Positions 5,081 to 13,371 are shown, counted from the stretch's first letter. The stretch: DNA of 16,631 nt from Elusimicrobiota bacterium (GCA_016205085.1 JACQJN010000250.1:1-16631), one strand, 5' to 3'. Notes: generated from the sequence alone by a model not told the origin. Numbers and translations are program-made.

Positions 5081-6721
5081 ATGATTCTTTTCTTGGGCAT
5101 TCTCTTGGGAATTTCTTGCTTTTTCAGACCCATTCAAAATTCAGACCTTTACTGGCACCTGAGCGCCGCAAAGTATATGCTTTCCCAAGGAGCCGTCCCC
5201 AGGACAGATTTCCTCTCCCACACCATGCAGGGAAAGCCTTGGGTCGACTTTGAGTGGCTCACTCAGCTGATTTATCACGGAATTTATTCTGTTTGCGGCT
5301 TTCCAGGCTTGCTGGCCCTGCGCGTTCTTTTATTCTGCGGTCTGATCGGTATTCTTTGGAAACTCCTTCGTTTATACAGGGTAGAAGGCACAGGGAGTGG
5401 ACTGGCCATTCTGCTTTTATCCATCTCTCTAATACCCAGCGCCGATGTCAGGCCGGAAAACTTCTCCCTTCTCTTCTTCTACATGCTCCTTTATAAACTG
5501 GAAACATGTAGGCTTAGACTTTGGAAACCCAATTCCCGGCACTGGATTCTAGTGCTCCTCGGCTTTTGTTTATGGTCCAACCTCCATGCCGGCTTCTTAT
5601 ACGGGCTGGTATTGATGGGGTTCTACGGTCTAGGAAGTCGCGAGGAGATGCGAAAACTAAGATGGTTGGCGGGAAGTTTTCTGGCAGGGATGAGCGGTGC
5701 TCTACTGAACCCCTATGGATTAAGAATATACCAGGCCATCCTGCAACACCAAAGAGATCTGCCGCAGCTACAAAAGTATATTTCCGAATGGAATCCAGCC
5801 AGTTTCGAGAACCCCTGGCAATGGCCCTACTGGGTTCTGCTTTTCGTCTGCTTTTTGGTGACCCTGATCCACTACATCCGAACACGCCACACCCCCTTGC
5901 CCTACATCCTGGCCATTCTCTTTTGGGGTCTGTCTTCGGCCAACTATTCCCGCCACACGGCATTCTTCTGCTTGCTGGCCATACCCTATACGTCCTCCAT
6001 GTTGCTAAAACTGAATTTGAAGATAGGGGAAAAAATAGATTCCAAAATGGTGACAAGATTTTTATTCCTTGTGTTCTTTATTCCTTACCTAAGCATTTTT
6101 GTCTGGCCGTTTTTAATCAAAGACCGTATTCAGGAAACCCGTTTTATCCCGCTGGGGGCCGTTGAATTTTTAAGGGAACAAGCCCCTGTATTGAAAGGGA
6201 AGCGGCTCTATCATACTTGGGGACAGGGAGGATACATCGGTTTCAGGCTCTATCCTTTATATAAGGTCTTCCTGGACGGACGATACATATTCCATCCCCT
6301 CCTGGAAGAGACTCTGCAGGCGCGAGCACAGCCGCAGAAATGGCTGGCCTTTATGGATAAATATGAGATAGGGATCGCACTTTTGCAAAGATCCAGCCAG
6401 GACTTCAGTGTTTTCGAAGTGGCCCTCAAAAACGGCGGAAAAAGGACACTGAAACGACCCTTTTATCTGACTTACATGCCCAAAAAAGATTGGGCCCTGG
6501 TGTATTGGGACGAAAAGGACATGATTTTCGTCAGGCGGTCCTCCGTAGATGGAAAATGGCTCGCCAGACATGAATACACCTATGTCCGACCAGATGATTC
6601 CGAGGCACTGTCCTACATGATTTCAGAAAAACTTGTCCCTGCGGATGCAGTGCAGCGTGAGTCGGCGAGATACCGAACTAAGCGGCCAAACCCTTCTCGC
6701 GAAGGTGGTGGCGGATTTTAG
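5081..6721 (+). CDS. Polytopic membrane protein, GT-C glycosyltransferase-like
   Basis: The 546-residue protein has roughly eight to ten membrane segments between residues 1 and 350, then a ~195-residue soluble C-terminal part. Short motifs recall a widespread but poorly characterised GT-C-like family. They are NSDLYWHL (20-27) after the first helix, where the acidic residue sits as the catalytic Asp of GT-C enzymes does; WVDFEWL (54-60); RPE (124-126); WSNLHAGF (165-172); NPYG (210-213); and GGYIGFRL with VFLDGR (383-401). Such proteins probably use polyprenyl-phosphate sugars to glycosylate a lipid or protein on the periplasmic face; that is inference. It is the only clear plus-strand gene here, divergent from rpmB, and its last 44 nt overlap the 3' end of the Rel gene. 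ATG 5081 opens straight into the first helix. I see no good ribosome binding site. Confidence 0.8.
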   Translation: MILFLGILLGISCFFRPIQNSDLYWHLSAAKYMLSQGAVPRTDFLSHTMQGKPWVDFEWLTQLIYHGIYSVCGFPGLLALRVLLFCGLIGILWKLLRLYRVEGTGSGLAILLLSISLIPSADVRPENFSLLFFYMLLYKLETCRLRLWKPNSRHWILVLLGFCLWSNLHAGFLYGLVLMGFYGLGSREEMRKLRWLAGSFLAGMSGALLNPYGLRIYQAILQHQRDLPQLQKYISEWNPASFENPWQWPYWVLLFVCFLVTLIHYIRTRHTPLPYILAILFWGLSSANYSRHTAFFCLLAIPYTSSMLLKLNLKIGEKIDSKMVTRFLFLVFFIPYLSIFVWPFLIKDRIQETRFIPLGAVEFLREQAPVLKGKRLYHTWGQGGYIGFRLYPLYKVFLDGRYIFHPLLEETLQARAQPQKWLAFMDKYEIGIALLQRSSQDFSVFEVALKNGGKRTLKRPFYLTYMPKKDWALVYWDEKDMIFVRRSSVDGKWLARHEYTYVRPDDSEALSYMISEKLVPADAVQRESARYRTKRPNPSREGGGGF

Positions 6722-8129
6722 AGCGGGCGCGAGCAGTCTTCACCACAAGCAGCCAGTCTTTTTTGGGGGTACTTGCTTTTTTGGTAAGAATCTCACAAAC
6801 ATCCCCGCTTTTCAAAACGTAATCCAGTTTTACCATTTTGTTGTTTACTTTGGCTCCCACACAGGTATGCCCAATATCGGTGTGCACGGCATAGGCGAAA
6901 TCGATGGGTGTGGCACCGGCGGGGAGCGCTTTCACGTCTCCCTGAGGAGTAAAGACAAAAACCTGATTGAGTTCCAGATCCGTCTTCAAGCTTTCCAGAA
7001 ACTCTCTGGGACTTTTCAAGTCTTGGAGCCACTCGATCCACTGCCGCAACCAATTGAGCTTTTCTTCCAGATGGGGGTCCTCTTTTTCTTTATCTTTCTC
7101 CCCGCTCTTGTATTTCCAATGCGCCGCAATTCCGTACTCCGAGGTGCGGTGCATCTCTTCCGTCCGAATCTGAACCTCGGTGATGTCACCCGAAGCGGCA
7201 ACCACTGTCGTATGCAGGCTCTGATATAAATTCATCTTAGGAATGGAGATGTAATCGGTGAAACTTCCGGCCACCGGTTTAAAAGCGGCATGCACAATGC
7301 CCAGGAGGGCATAGCAGTTGGCCACTGTATCAGCGATGATGCGCACTCCCAAAGCATCCTGAATTTCCTCAAAAGGCTTATCCTGCCTCTTCATCTTTTC
7401 ATAGATGGAGTAAAGGCTTTTGGTGCGGGAGAGCAATCGATAGGAAATCCCTGAAGATTTCAGGTGTTCCTCCAGTGCCCCCTTAAAAGATTCCAAGGCC
7501 GTCTCGCGACCGGCTTGCCGGACTTGAATTTTCCGATTCAACTCCTGGTACTCCTCCGGGTTTAAGTACTGAAAGGCCAGATCCTCCAACTCACTCTTGA
7601 GCTCAAACATCCCAAGACGGTGGGCCAAAGGAGCATAGAGTGAAACCGTCTCCTGCGCAATGCGAACCTGGTGGTTCCGATCCAGGAAATTCAATGTCTT
7701 CATGTTGTGCAACCTGTCCGCTAGCTTGATCAAAATGACACGAATATCCTGAGCAGTAGCCAGAAGCATCTTTCTCCAGTTCTCGGCCTGGGCCTGATCC
7801 TGGGAAGAAAACTGCAGAGCGTCTATCTTGGTGACTCCCTGAACCAGCTGGGTGATTTCCTTGCCGAACTCTTGCTCCAATGCCTCGGCCTTTATGGGGG
7901 TATCTTCCAAAACGTCATGCAGCAGCCCCGCCGCGATCGTGGGCAGGTCCAGTTTAAATTCCACCAACGTATTGGCTACCGCTTCGCAGTGAACAAAGTA
8001 GTGTTCTCCCGAGGCTCGGTTTTGGTTGGTGTGGGCTTTTTCGGAAAACTGGTAGGCTTTCTCTAGCAGGGCGGCATCCACATGGGGAGCATAAGATTTG
8101 AATCTCTCGGCAATTTCTGCGAATCCCAT
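6678..8129 (-). CDS. Short RelA/SpoT-type (p)ppGpp synthetase/hydrolase
   Basis: The 483-residue protein contains three of the Rel domains in order. The HD hydrolase domain (about 25-190) keeps H47, H71-D72 in LLHDVLEDT (E75-D76) and KLADRLHNMKTL, so it should degrade (p)ppGpp. The synthetase domain (about 205-345) has RTKSLYSIYEKM, FTDYISIPKMNLYQSLHT and EVQIRTEEMH, so it should also make it. The TGS domain follows (388-451), then ~30 helical residues, and the protein ends. Typical long Rel enzymes have ~720 residues, with zinc-finger/RRM and ACT domains at the end; here these are absent. No continuation in another frame is visible beyond the stop at 6678, and the DNA there belongs to the intact convergent gene, so this looks like a natural short form. 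The ATG is 5 nt after the ZIP gene stop. Confidence 0.93.
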   Translation of the reverse strand: MGFAEIAERFKSYAPHVDAALLEKAYQFSEKAHTNQNRASGEHYFVHCEAVANTLVEFKLDLPTIAAGLLHDVLEDTPIKAEALEQEFGKEITQLVQGVTKIDALQFSSQDQAQAENWRKMLLATAQDIRVILIKLADRLHNMKTLNFLDRNHQVRIAQETVSLYAPLAHRLGMFELKSELEDLAFQYLNPEEYQELNRKIQVRQAGRETALESFKGALEEHLKSSGISYRLLSRTKSLYSIYEKMKRQDKPFEEIQDALGVRIIADTVANCYALLGIVHAAFKPVAGSFTDYISIPKMNLYQSLHTTVVAASGDITEVQIRTEEMHRTSEYGIAAHWKYKSGEKDKEKEDPHLEEKLNWLRQWIEWLQDLKSPREFLESLKTDLELNQVFVFTPQGDVKALPAGATPIDFAYAVHTDIGHTCVGAKVNNKMVKLDYVLKSGDVCEILTKKASTPKKDWLLVVKTARARSKIRHHLREKGLAA

Positions 8130-8134
8130 GGAAA

Positions 8135-8848
8135 TCAGCGAACAAAAGTAGTGGAAAGAAGCCCCACGGCAAAAAGGATCAGGCAGGCACGGTCATTGGT
8201 TCGGTGGATACGGGGAAGAATATCCGCGGTGGCGATGTAGATAAAACATCCTGCCGCAAAACCTAAAAGAAGCGAGAGGGTCTGTTCCTTTAAGCCACCC
8301 AGCCATGGAAAAGTCAAGAGGCTTCCCAGGGGGGTGACCAGGGCCAGCCCCAAGCACAGGAGGAAACTTTTGGAAGCGGAATATTCCGCCTGTTTAAACA
8401 AAGAGGTGAGGGTGAGTCCGTCCGCAAATTTATGAAGGGCCAAAGCGGTGCCCACACTGGCTCCCGCCGGCAAGCCCGCTTTAAAAGAGATGGACAGATT
8501 GACACCGTCGATCATAGAATGAAGGGCCATGGCCGCCAACGCAGTCCAGCCGATGAGGTGGATGGAACACTCCTCCAGATACTCCGGACAGGAATGCATC
8601 ATCGCGAAACTTTCCAACCCAAACAAGAGAATAAACGCCGCGATGATCCCCCAACTGGCCACGGATGGATGGAAAGACCAGGCTTCCGCCAGTAAGGTGG
8701 TAAATGTGGAGGAAAGCAGAATACCGGAACCCAGAGAAAGAAGCCTCCAAAGGCTTTCCCGACTCAATTGCCCTTTCCAAAGCGGCAAGGTACCTCCCGC
8801 CAGAGTGAGTATAAAGGCAAAAATATTGAAGCCAACCAAATACACCAT
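8135..8848 (-). CDS. ZIP-family divalent metal transporter
   Basis: The 237-residue integral membrane protein has about seven to eight predicted helices. Helix 4 carries HSMIDG (110-115) and helix 5 HKFADG (139-144), the His/Asp pairs that line the metal site of ZIP proteins. FIYIATADILP near the C-terminus is another ZIP signature. The helix 5 motif has Asp where many ZIPs have His-Glu, so metal preference (Zn, Fe, Mn or other) cannot be read from it. Import into the cytoplasm is the family role. It lies 3 nt after the methyltransferase gene and 5 nt before the Rel gene. An A8 run lies just upstream, and no Shine-Dalgarno sequence is visible, so translational coupling is likely. Confidence 0.88.
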   Translation of the reverse strand: MVYLVGFNIFAFILTLAGGTLPLWKGQLSRESLWRLLSLGSGILLSSTFTTLLAEAWSFHPSVASWGIIAAFILLFGLESFAMMHSCPEYLEECSIHLIGWTALAAMALHSMIDGVNLSISFKAGLPAGASVGTALALHKFADGLTLTSLFKQAEYSASKSFLLCLGLALVTPLGSLLTFPWLGGLKEQTLSLLLGFAAGCFIYIATADILPRIHRTNDRACLILFAVGLLSTTFVR

Positions 8849-8851
8849 CGT

Positions 8852-9484
8852 TTATTTTTTTTCGAGAAGGCTCACAAGACAACAATCTGTCCCTGCTTCT
8901 ACGGTTGAATTAACCTCCTGCTCTTGAATCAGCCGGAGTCCCATCCCTTGTAAAATTTCGCGATACAACTCCCGGCTTGCCCTTTGCCCTTTGGCATGGC
9001 TGTGCGCCAGCAACACCCTTCCCTGCCGAGAGAGATACCGTAATAGTTTTTCCAAAACGGGCTGGACACAACGCTCGGGTGAGCTTCCCAAGATTCTTAA
9101 GAGATCGTTTCTTTCTCCTAAATAATACAACACCTCACTCAAGACGATTAAATCAAAACGCTCATCCTCCGAAGGAACCCAGTAACGCAAATGGGACTTG
9201 AGCAACTTCACCTGAGGCGCGTTTTCCAGCCTCGACCTCGTCCGTTGTAAAGCTTCCTCCGAAACATCCAGGGCCAAGATTTTATTACAAATAGGAACCA
9301 GTTTTTCTGTAAAGAAACCCTCGGCACATCCGACCTCCAGCGCGTAGGCATAGAAACGATCCTGAAGCAACTGAATCATCAACTGAAATCGTCTTTGTTC
9401 AAATTCTAAAGTCGCATACCGGTAGGGATCCACACGATACTTAAAGAATCCTTCGAATTTCCGTTGGTTAATAGCGTCATGCAT
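8852..9484 (-). CDS. Class I SAM-dependent methyltransferase (NodS-like)
   Basis: From ATG 9484 the protein has 210 residues. Motif I for S-adenosylmethionine binding is LEVGCAEGFFTEKL (about 49-62), followed by the acidic ALDVSEEAL and then FDLIVLSEVLYYL. This is closest in style to NodS-like methyltransferases (PF05401). An upstream start at 9574 is possible in frame, but those 30 residues are an out-of-frame reading of the msbA 3' end, so the ATG that overlaps the msbA stop by 8 nt is preferred. The substrate is unknown. The placement after msbA permits, but does not prove, a role in envelope lipid or glycan modification. Confidence 0.85.
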   Translation of the reverse strand: MHDAINQRKFEGFFKYRVDPYRYATLEFEQRRFQLMIQLLQDRFYAYALEVGCAEGFFTEKLVPICNKILALDVSEEALQRTRSRLENAPQVKLLKSHLRYWVPSEDERFDLIVLSEVLYYLGERNDLLRILGSSPERCVQPVLEKLLRYLSRQGRVLLAHSHAKGQRASRELYREILQGMGLRLIQEQEVNSTVEAGTDCCLVSLLEKK

Positions 9485-11234
9485 CCGGAACAAGAATTTT
9501 GGGATCATAAGGTTCCAGTTGTTGGAGTTGATATAACATCGCATAAAGGCCTTTCTTGGCCAAAAGCTCCGCATGAGTTCCAGATTCCACTATCTCTCCT
9601 AAATGCATCGCAAAAATCCTGTCGGCATTTTGAAGGGTGGAAAGGCGGTGGGCAATGACAAAGACGGTCCTTCCCTGATACAGTTTTTCCAATGCCTGCT
9701 GGACACTTCTTTCGCTCGCGGTATCCAAATTGGAAGTGGCCTCATCCAAGATGTGAATCGACGGATTTTTGAGAATGGCCCGCGCAATAGCGATTCTTTG
9801 TCTCTGACCTCCAGAAAGACGAATTCCGCGATCTCCCAAAAGAGTATGGGGGCCGGCAGGAAGCTGCTGGACAAAAGAAGCTGCATCCGCCGCCCTCAAA
9901 GCGTTCAATACCTCTTCTTGAGAAGCCTCCGGCTTACCCAGAGCAACATTGCCTACCACTGAATCATTGAATAAGATCGTATCCTGGGTTACCAAACCGA
10001 TATGATCTCTCAAGGATTTTATGGAAAACTCTCTCAAATCCATATCATCCACCAGAATCTGACCCTGCGCAGGATCAAAAAGCCTCAGCAAAAGATGGGC
10101 CAATGTCGTCTTCCCTGATCCGCTGGGCCCAGCAATGGCCACCACTTCTCCCGGAGACATCTGCAGGTTGATATTCTTAAGCGCCCAGCTCTCTCGACCT
10201 GGATAACGGAAGCATACGTTTTTGAGCTGAATGCCTTGCCTGGGATTTTTAAACGGCAAGGGACCGGTTCTTTCCTGCACGGCGGGCTTTTCATCCAATA
10301 CCTGAAATATCCTCTCAGCCGAGGCCAAAGATATCTGCACCGTGGAGTTGAGTCGAGCCAGATTTTTAATAGGATCGTAAGCGGCAAAGAAACTACCCAG
10401 GAACGCAAAGAAGGTGCCCGGGGTCATCTGTTCCTGGATGATCTCCTTGCCTCCATAAAACACCAAAGTGGTCAACACAAGACTGCCCAAGAATTCCATC
10501 AGAGGTCCGGAAAGGGCGGTGGCCCTTAAGTATCGCATCATCTGGAAAAAAAACGAGGAGCTCTCCTGATTGAATTTTCGTATGGCACCCTCTTCGTAGT
10601 TGAAGGCCTTCACCACAATCATCCCCTGCAGGCTTTCTTGAAAGCGGTGGTAGATTTCCCCCATGATCTCCTGGCTCTTAGAACCGGATTCTCTCATCTT
10701 CTTGCCCAATACCACCAGAACGACTGCCGCCAGCGGCAGAGCCGTCATGGCGATCATGGCGAATTTCCAATGGATGGCGAACAAAACAAAAAGAAGGACA
10801 ACGACCGTCATGGTATCCCGGATAAGGTATAGAGGCGTGAAATGAAGCCCGGATTGCAGCGTGTTCAGGTCATTCGTCACGCGGGCCAAAATTTCTCCGG
10901 ACCGCCTTCCCCAGAAAAAATCCATAGACAGATCATGCAGATGCCGAAACAACGTTTCGCGCAATTCCTGGGTAATCCTTTGACCGATGAAACTCATCAG
11001 GTAGGCTTGGGTGTAAGCCAAGAGCATCTTGATCAAAAAGATGCCGGGAATCAACAAGACGGCCAGATAAAGCATTTGGGGATCTCGGTGGACAAAGACG
11101 TAATCCACCACCGGTTTCAGCAACCAAACCGAAATGCCATTCAACCCCGCCACGCAAAGCATGGCAATGGAAGCCTGCACGAACCGCAGGCGGTAGGGTT
11201 TTAGATAAGGGAGAAGTCGAGACGCGATGTTCAT
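9477..11234 (-). CDS. msbA: Lipid A export ABC transporter, ATP-binding/permease protein MsbA
   Basis: MsbA is a half-size ABC exporter that flips lipid A-core across the inner membrane as a homodimer. The 585 residues are the normal length. Residues 1 to ~310 form a six-helix transmembrane domain, with the coupling-helix region RVTNDLNTLQSG (118-129). The nucleotide-binding domain has Walker A GPSGSGKTT (369-377), a Q-loop VTQDT (415-419), the signature LSGGQRQR (473-480), Walker B IHILDEATSNLD (493-504) and the switch His in IAHRLST (527-533). The start ATG overlaps the lpxB stop (ATGA), and the end overlaps the methyltransferase start by 8 nt. From sequence alone, other type IV ABC exporters cannot be excluded, but the position directly after lpxB makes MsbA the best call. 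Confidence 0.92.
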   Translation of the reverse strand: MNIASRLLPYLKPYRLRFVQASIAMLCVAGLNGISVWLLKPVVDYVFVHRDPQMLYLAVLLIPGIFLIKMLLAYTQAYLMSFIGQRITQELRETLFRHLHDLSMDFFWGRRSGEILARVTNDLNTLQSGLHFTPLYLIRDTMTVVVLLFVLFAIHWKFAMIAMTALPLAAVVLVVLGKKMRESGSKSQEIMGEIYHRFQESLQGMIVVKAFNYEEGAIRKFNQESSSFFFQMMRYLRATALSGPLMEFLGSLVLTTLVFYGGKEIIQEQMTPGTFFAFLGSFFAAYDPIKNLARLNSTVQISLASAERIFQVLDEKPAVQERTGPLPFKNPRQGIQLKNVCFRYPGRESWALKNINLQMSPGEVVAIAGPSGSGKTTLAHLLLRLFDPAQGQILVDDMDLREFSIKSLRDHIGLVTQDTILFNDSVVGNVALGKPEASQEEVLNALRAADAASFVQQLPAGPHTLLGDRGIRLSGGQRQRIAIARAILKNPSIHILDEATSNLDTASERSVQQALEKLYQGRTVFVIAHRLSTLQNADRIFAMHLGEIVESGTHAELLAKKGLYAMLYQLQQLEPYDPKILVPDA

Positions 11235-12364
11235 TTAAGTTTTTCCAAGATCAATTGGGCGGCTCTCTGGGAAGCACCGGGATCTCCTAAAACTCTCCTG
11301 AGTTCCAAAAGATTCCTGCGCAAGTTGGCCAAGCCCTGGACGTCCTTGATCTGTCTAAGGCTTTCCTCCACCACCTTTTCCGGAACAGCGTCCGACTGGA
11401 TCAGCTCCGGCACTAATCGGTGGCCCGCCAGGATATTGGCCATGGCAATGTAGGGAACTCGTATAATGGACCGAGCCACCCAGTAGGTAAACCAAGGCAG
11501 TTTGTAAGCCACCGTCATGGGTATGCCCAACAGGGCATTTTCCAAGGTGGCCGTTCCGGAGGAGGTCAAAGCAAAATCCAACTCGGACCGCAATTGGTAG
11601 TTCGATTCACGGACAATGGAAATGGACTTCCACCCATTTCTGAGGTAAGGTTTTAAAAAATCATCCGAAATCTGAGGGGCGGCAAAGACATACGCTTGCA
11701 CGGAAGGAAGCTCCTTTTGAATCTTCCGGTAAGCCTCCAAAAACAAAGGCATGTGCCGGTGGATCTCCTGAGGACGACTTCCTGGCAGAATGCCTATTTT
11801 AAATGGGATTGGTCGTTGGTCGTTTGTCGCTGGCTGTGGTTGAGGAAGGATGTCCAAAAGCGGATGCCCCACATAAGTGCAAGGAATCCCAGCCCCATGA
11901 TAAATATCTTTCTCAAAAGGAAAAATCACAATCATATGTTCTACCAGCTTTGCCAGGTGTTGGATCCGGCCCGGACGGCTGGCCCACACCTGAGGACTGA
12001 TGTAGTAGAAGGTGGGAATCTTGCGATGTTTGGCCAAGCCCAGCACCTGATGGTTAAAACCATAAAAATCAATCGTAATGACGCCATCAGGTTTCTTCTC
12101 ATCCAGATACCGGCGCACCACATTGAGAAGCCTGGACCACACAAAAAATCTCAAGATCGGTTCTGCAAAGCCGGCAGCCCCAAGCGCCACAAGGTCAAAG
12201 AGAAATCTGTCCGCAACAACGGACATGTGTTTGCCACCCAAGGCCGCCACATACAGATCAGGCCGAAGGCTCTTGAGCTCCTGGATGAGCCGAGCCCCAT
12301 GCAGATCGCCGGAAGTATCTCCCGCGACAATCAGCAGACTTTTAGCGCCAATCAACGAATCCAT
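11231..12364 (-). CDS. lpxB: Lipid-A-disaccharide synthase LpxB
   Basis: LpxB (family GT19) joins UDP-2,3-diacylglucosamine and lipid X to form the beta-1,6 lipid A disaccharide at the inner membrane. The product has 377 residues, about the usual length. Diagnostic stretches are VAGDTSGDLHGA at the start, ITIDFYGFN, YYISPQVWA, YVGHPLLD, ILPGSRPQEI, TSSGTATLENAL, YKLPWFTYW and LVPELIQ. The first motif has Asp in place of the usual Glu of AGExSGD. Residues ~175-186, between YVGHPLLD and ILPGSR, are encoded by a 7-bp repeat tract at a linker of variable length in the family. ATG 12364 lies inside the end of the preceding gene (13-nt overlap), with GGGGGAGG about 10 nt upstream. The stop overlaps the msbA start. 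Confidence 0.97.
   Translation of the reverse strand: MDSLIGAKSLLIVAGDTSGDLHGARLIQELKSLRPDLYVAALGGKHMSVVADRFLFDLVALGAAGFAEPILRFFVWSRLLNVVRRYLDEKKPDGVITIDFYGFNHQVLGLAKHRKIPTFYYISPQVWASRPGRIQHLAKLVEHMIVIFPFEKDIYHGAGIPCTYVGHPLLDILPQPQPATNDQRPIPFKIGILPGSRPQEIHRHMPLFLEAYRKIQKELPSVQAYVFAAPQISDDFLKPYLRNGWKSISIVRESNYQLRSELDFALTSSGTATLENALLGIPMTVAYKLPWFTYWVARSIIRVPYIAMANILAGHRLVPELIQSDAVPEKVVEESLRQIKDVQGLANLRRNLLELRRVLGDPGASQRAAQLILEKLK
11808..11842. repeat. Five degenerate 7-bp repeats inside lpxB
   Basis: The plus strand splits into ATTGGTC, GTTGGTC, GTTTGTC, GCTGGCT and GTGGTTG. The tract encodes a Gln/Pro/Asn-rich linker of LpxB and has the same length (35 bp, five units) as the tract in mrp. The length is not a multiple of three, so if it was inserted the frame was restored by neighbouring changes, or it grew stepwise by slippage. 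Confidence 0.75.
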
Positions 12365-13362
12365 GTCAAGAGTCCCTCCCCCTTCGATTTCTTTCCATTC
12401 GACGGAGGCCCTTGGGATAGTTCGTGGAGTTTCAATTCATCGATGATTTTCAAGGCAAGTTTGAGAGAGCGGAAACCAGATTCCGCGCAAGGCCAGGGTT
12501 TGCGGTCGTGGCGAATGCAGTCCACAAAATGAGCCAGCTCCAGCTTCAAGGGTTCCACCTTCTCCAGCTTGGGATACAACACCTCCACATCCTTTAGGCT
12601 CTTGATGACGGGGTTTTTTCGGCGGCAAACCTTTAGTCTGGCGTTCAAATAATCCAAGGAAAGGTAACTCTCCTTTTGAAAGATTCTGATTTTTCGGGAT
12701 TTTTCCAGGGAGATGCGGCTGGCGGTCAAATCCGCAATGCAGCCGGATTTAAATCGGAGTCGCACGTTGGCAATATCTTCGTGATTGGAGAGAAGGCTGG
12801 CCCCCACCGCCTCCAAACTTTCCACCTCCGCATCCACCAGTGTCAACAGGATATCCAGATCATGGATCATCAAATCCATCACTACGCCGATGGAAGCCAC
12901 CCTCGGATCATAAGGCCCAAGGCGCTCCACCGTAATAAACTGGGGCTCCTGGACATGGTGTACCGCCTCCAGAACCGCTGCATTAAACCGCTCCACATGC
13001 CCCACCTGCAGCATGACTCCCTTCTCTTCCGAGGTTTTAAGAAGATCCTTTGCTTCTTCCACGGAAGCGGCTAATGGTTTCTCAATCAAACAATGAATCC
13101 CCTTCTGGATCGCAGACAAACCGATTTCAGCATGTCGCTCCGTAGGCACCGCCACCACCACTGCTTGAATCTGGGGCAACAGATCCTGATAGTTTCTATA
13201 AGCCACGGAACCATACCGCCAGGCCACCATTTGAGCACGCCACAGGTTGGAATCACAGACACCCACCAATTCCACATCCGGCATCCGGGAAAGGATGCGG
13301 GCATGGTGAGAACCAATTTTTCCGGCTCCGATGACTCCTATCTTAATGGTTGAAGTGGCCAT
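12352..13362 (-). CDS. Gfo/Idh/MocA oxidoreductase, GnnA-like (UDP-GlcNAc 3-dehydrogenase candidate)
   Basis: This NAD(P)-dependent sugar oxidoreductase opens with a Rossmann fold, GVIGAGKIGSHHA, and has the family signature IEKPLA. The active-site region MDLMIHDLDI has Asp and His in the usual place of the catalytic His motif. ATG 13362 (336 residues) is chosen over ATG 13371 because GGGAGG (13377-13372) lies 9 nt upstream of the former but directly abuts the latter. In Acidithiobacillus and Leptospira, a family member next to lpxA, GnnA, works with the aminotransferase GnnB to make UDP-GlcNAc3N for amide-linked lipid A. Position in an lpx operon suggests that role. No GnnB is visible in the window, so the assignment is tentative. 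It overlaps lpxB by 13 nt. Confidence 0.85.
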   Translation of the reverse strand: MATSTIKIGVIGAGKIGSHHARILSRMPDVELVGVCDSNLWRAQMVAWRYGSVAYRNYQDLLPQIQAVVVAVPTERHAEIGLSAIQKGIHCLIEKPLAASVEEAKDLLKTSEEKGVMLQVGHVERFNAAVLEAVHHVQEPQFITVERLGPYDPRVASIGVVMDLMIHDLDILLTLVDAEVESLEAVGASLLSNHEDIANVRLRFKSGCIADLTASRISLEKSRKIRIFQKESYLSLDYLNARLKVCRRKNPVIKSLKDVEVLYPKLEKVEPLKLELAHFVDCIRHDRKPWPCAESGFRSLKLALKIIDELKLHELSQGPPSNGKKSKGEGLLTWIR

Positions 13363-13371
13363 AATTTGCAT

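Noticed and set aside
6633..7229. 198-codon plus-strand open frame
   Set aside because: Antisense to the Rel gene's TGS and synthetase regions; no independent support.
9485..9574. N-terminal extension of the methyltransferase by 30 residues
   Set aside because: These codons are an out-of-frame reading of conserved msbA sequence; the ATG at 9484 fits the junction better.
11696..12532. 278-codon plus-strand open frame
   Set aside because: Antisense to lpxB and the oxidoreductase gene; translation looks like a shadow of the opposite strand.
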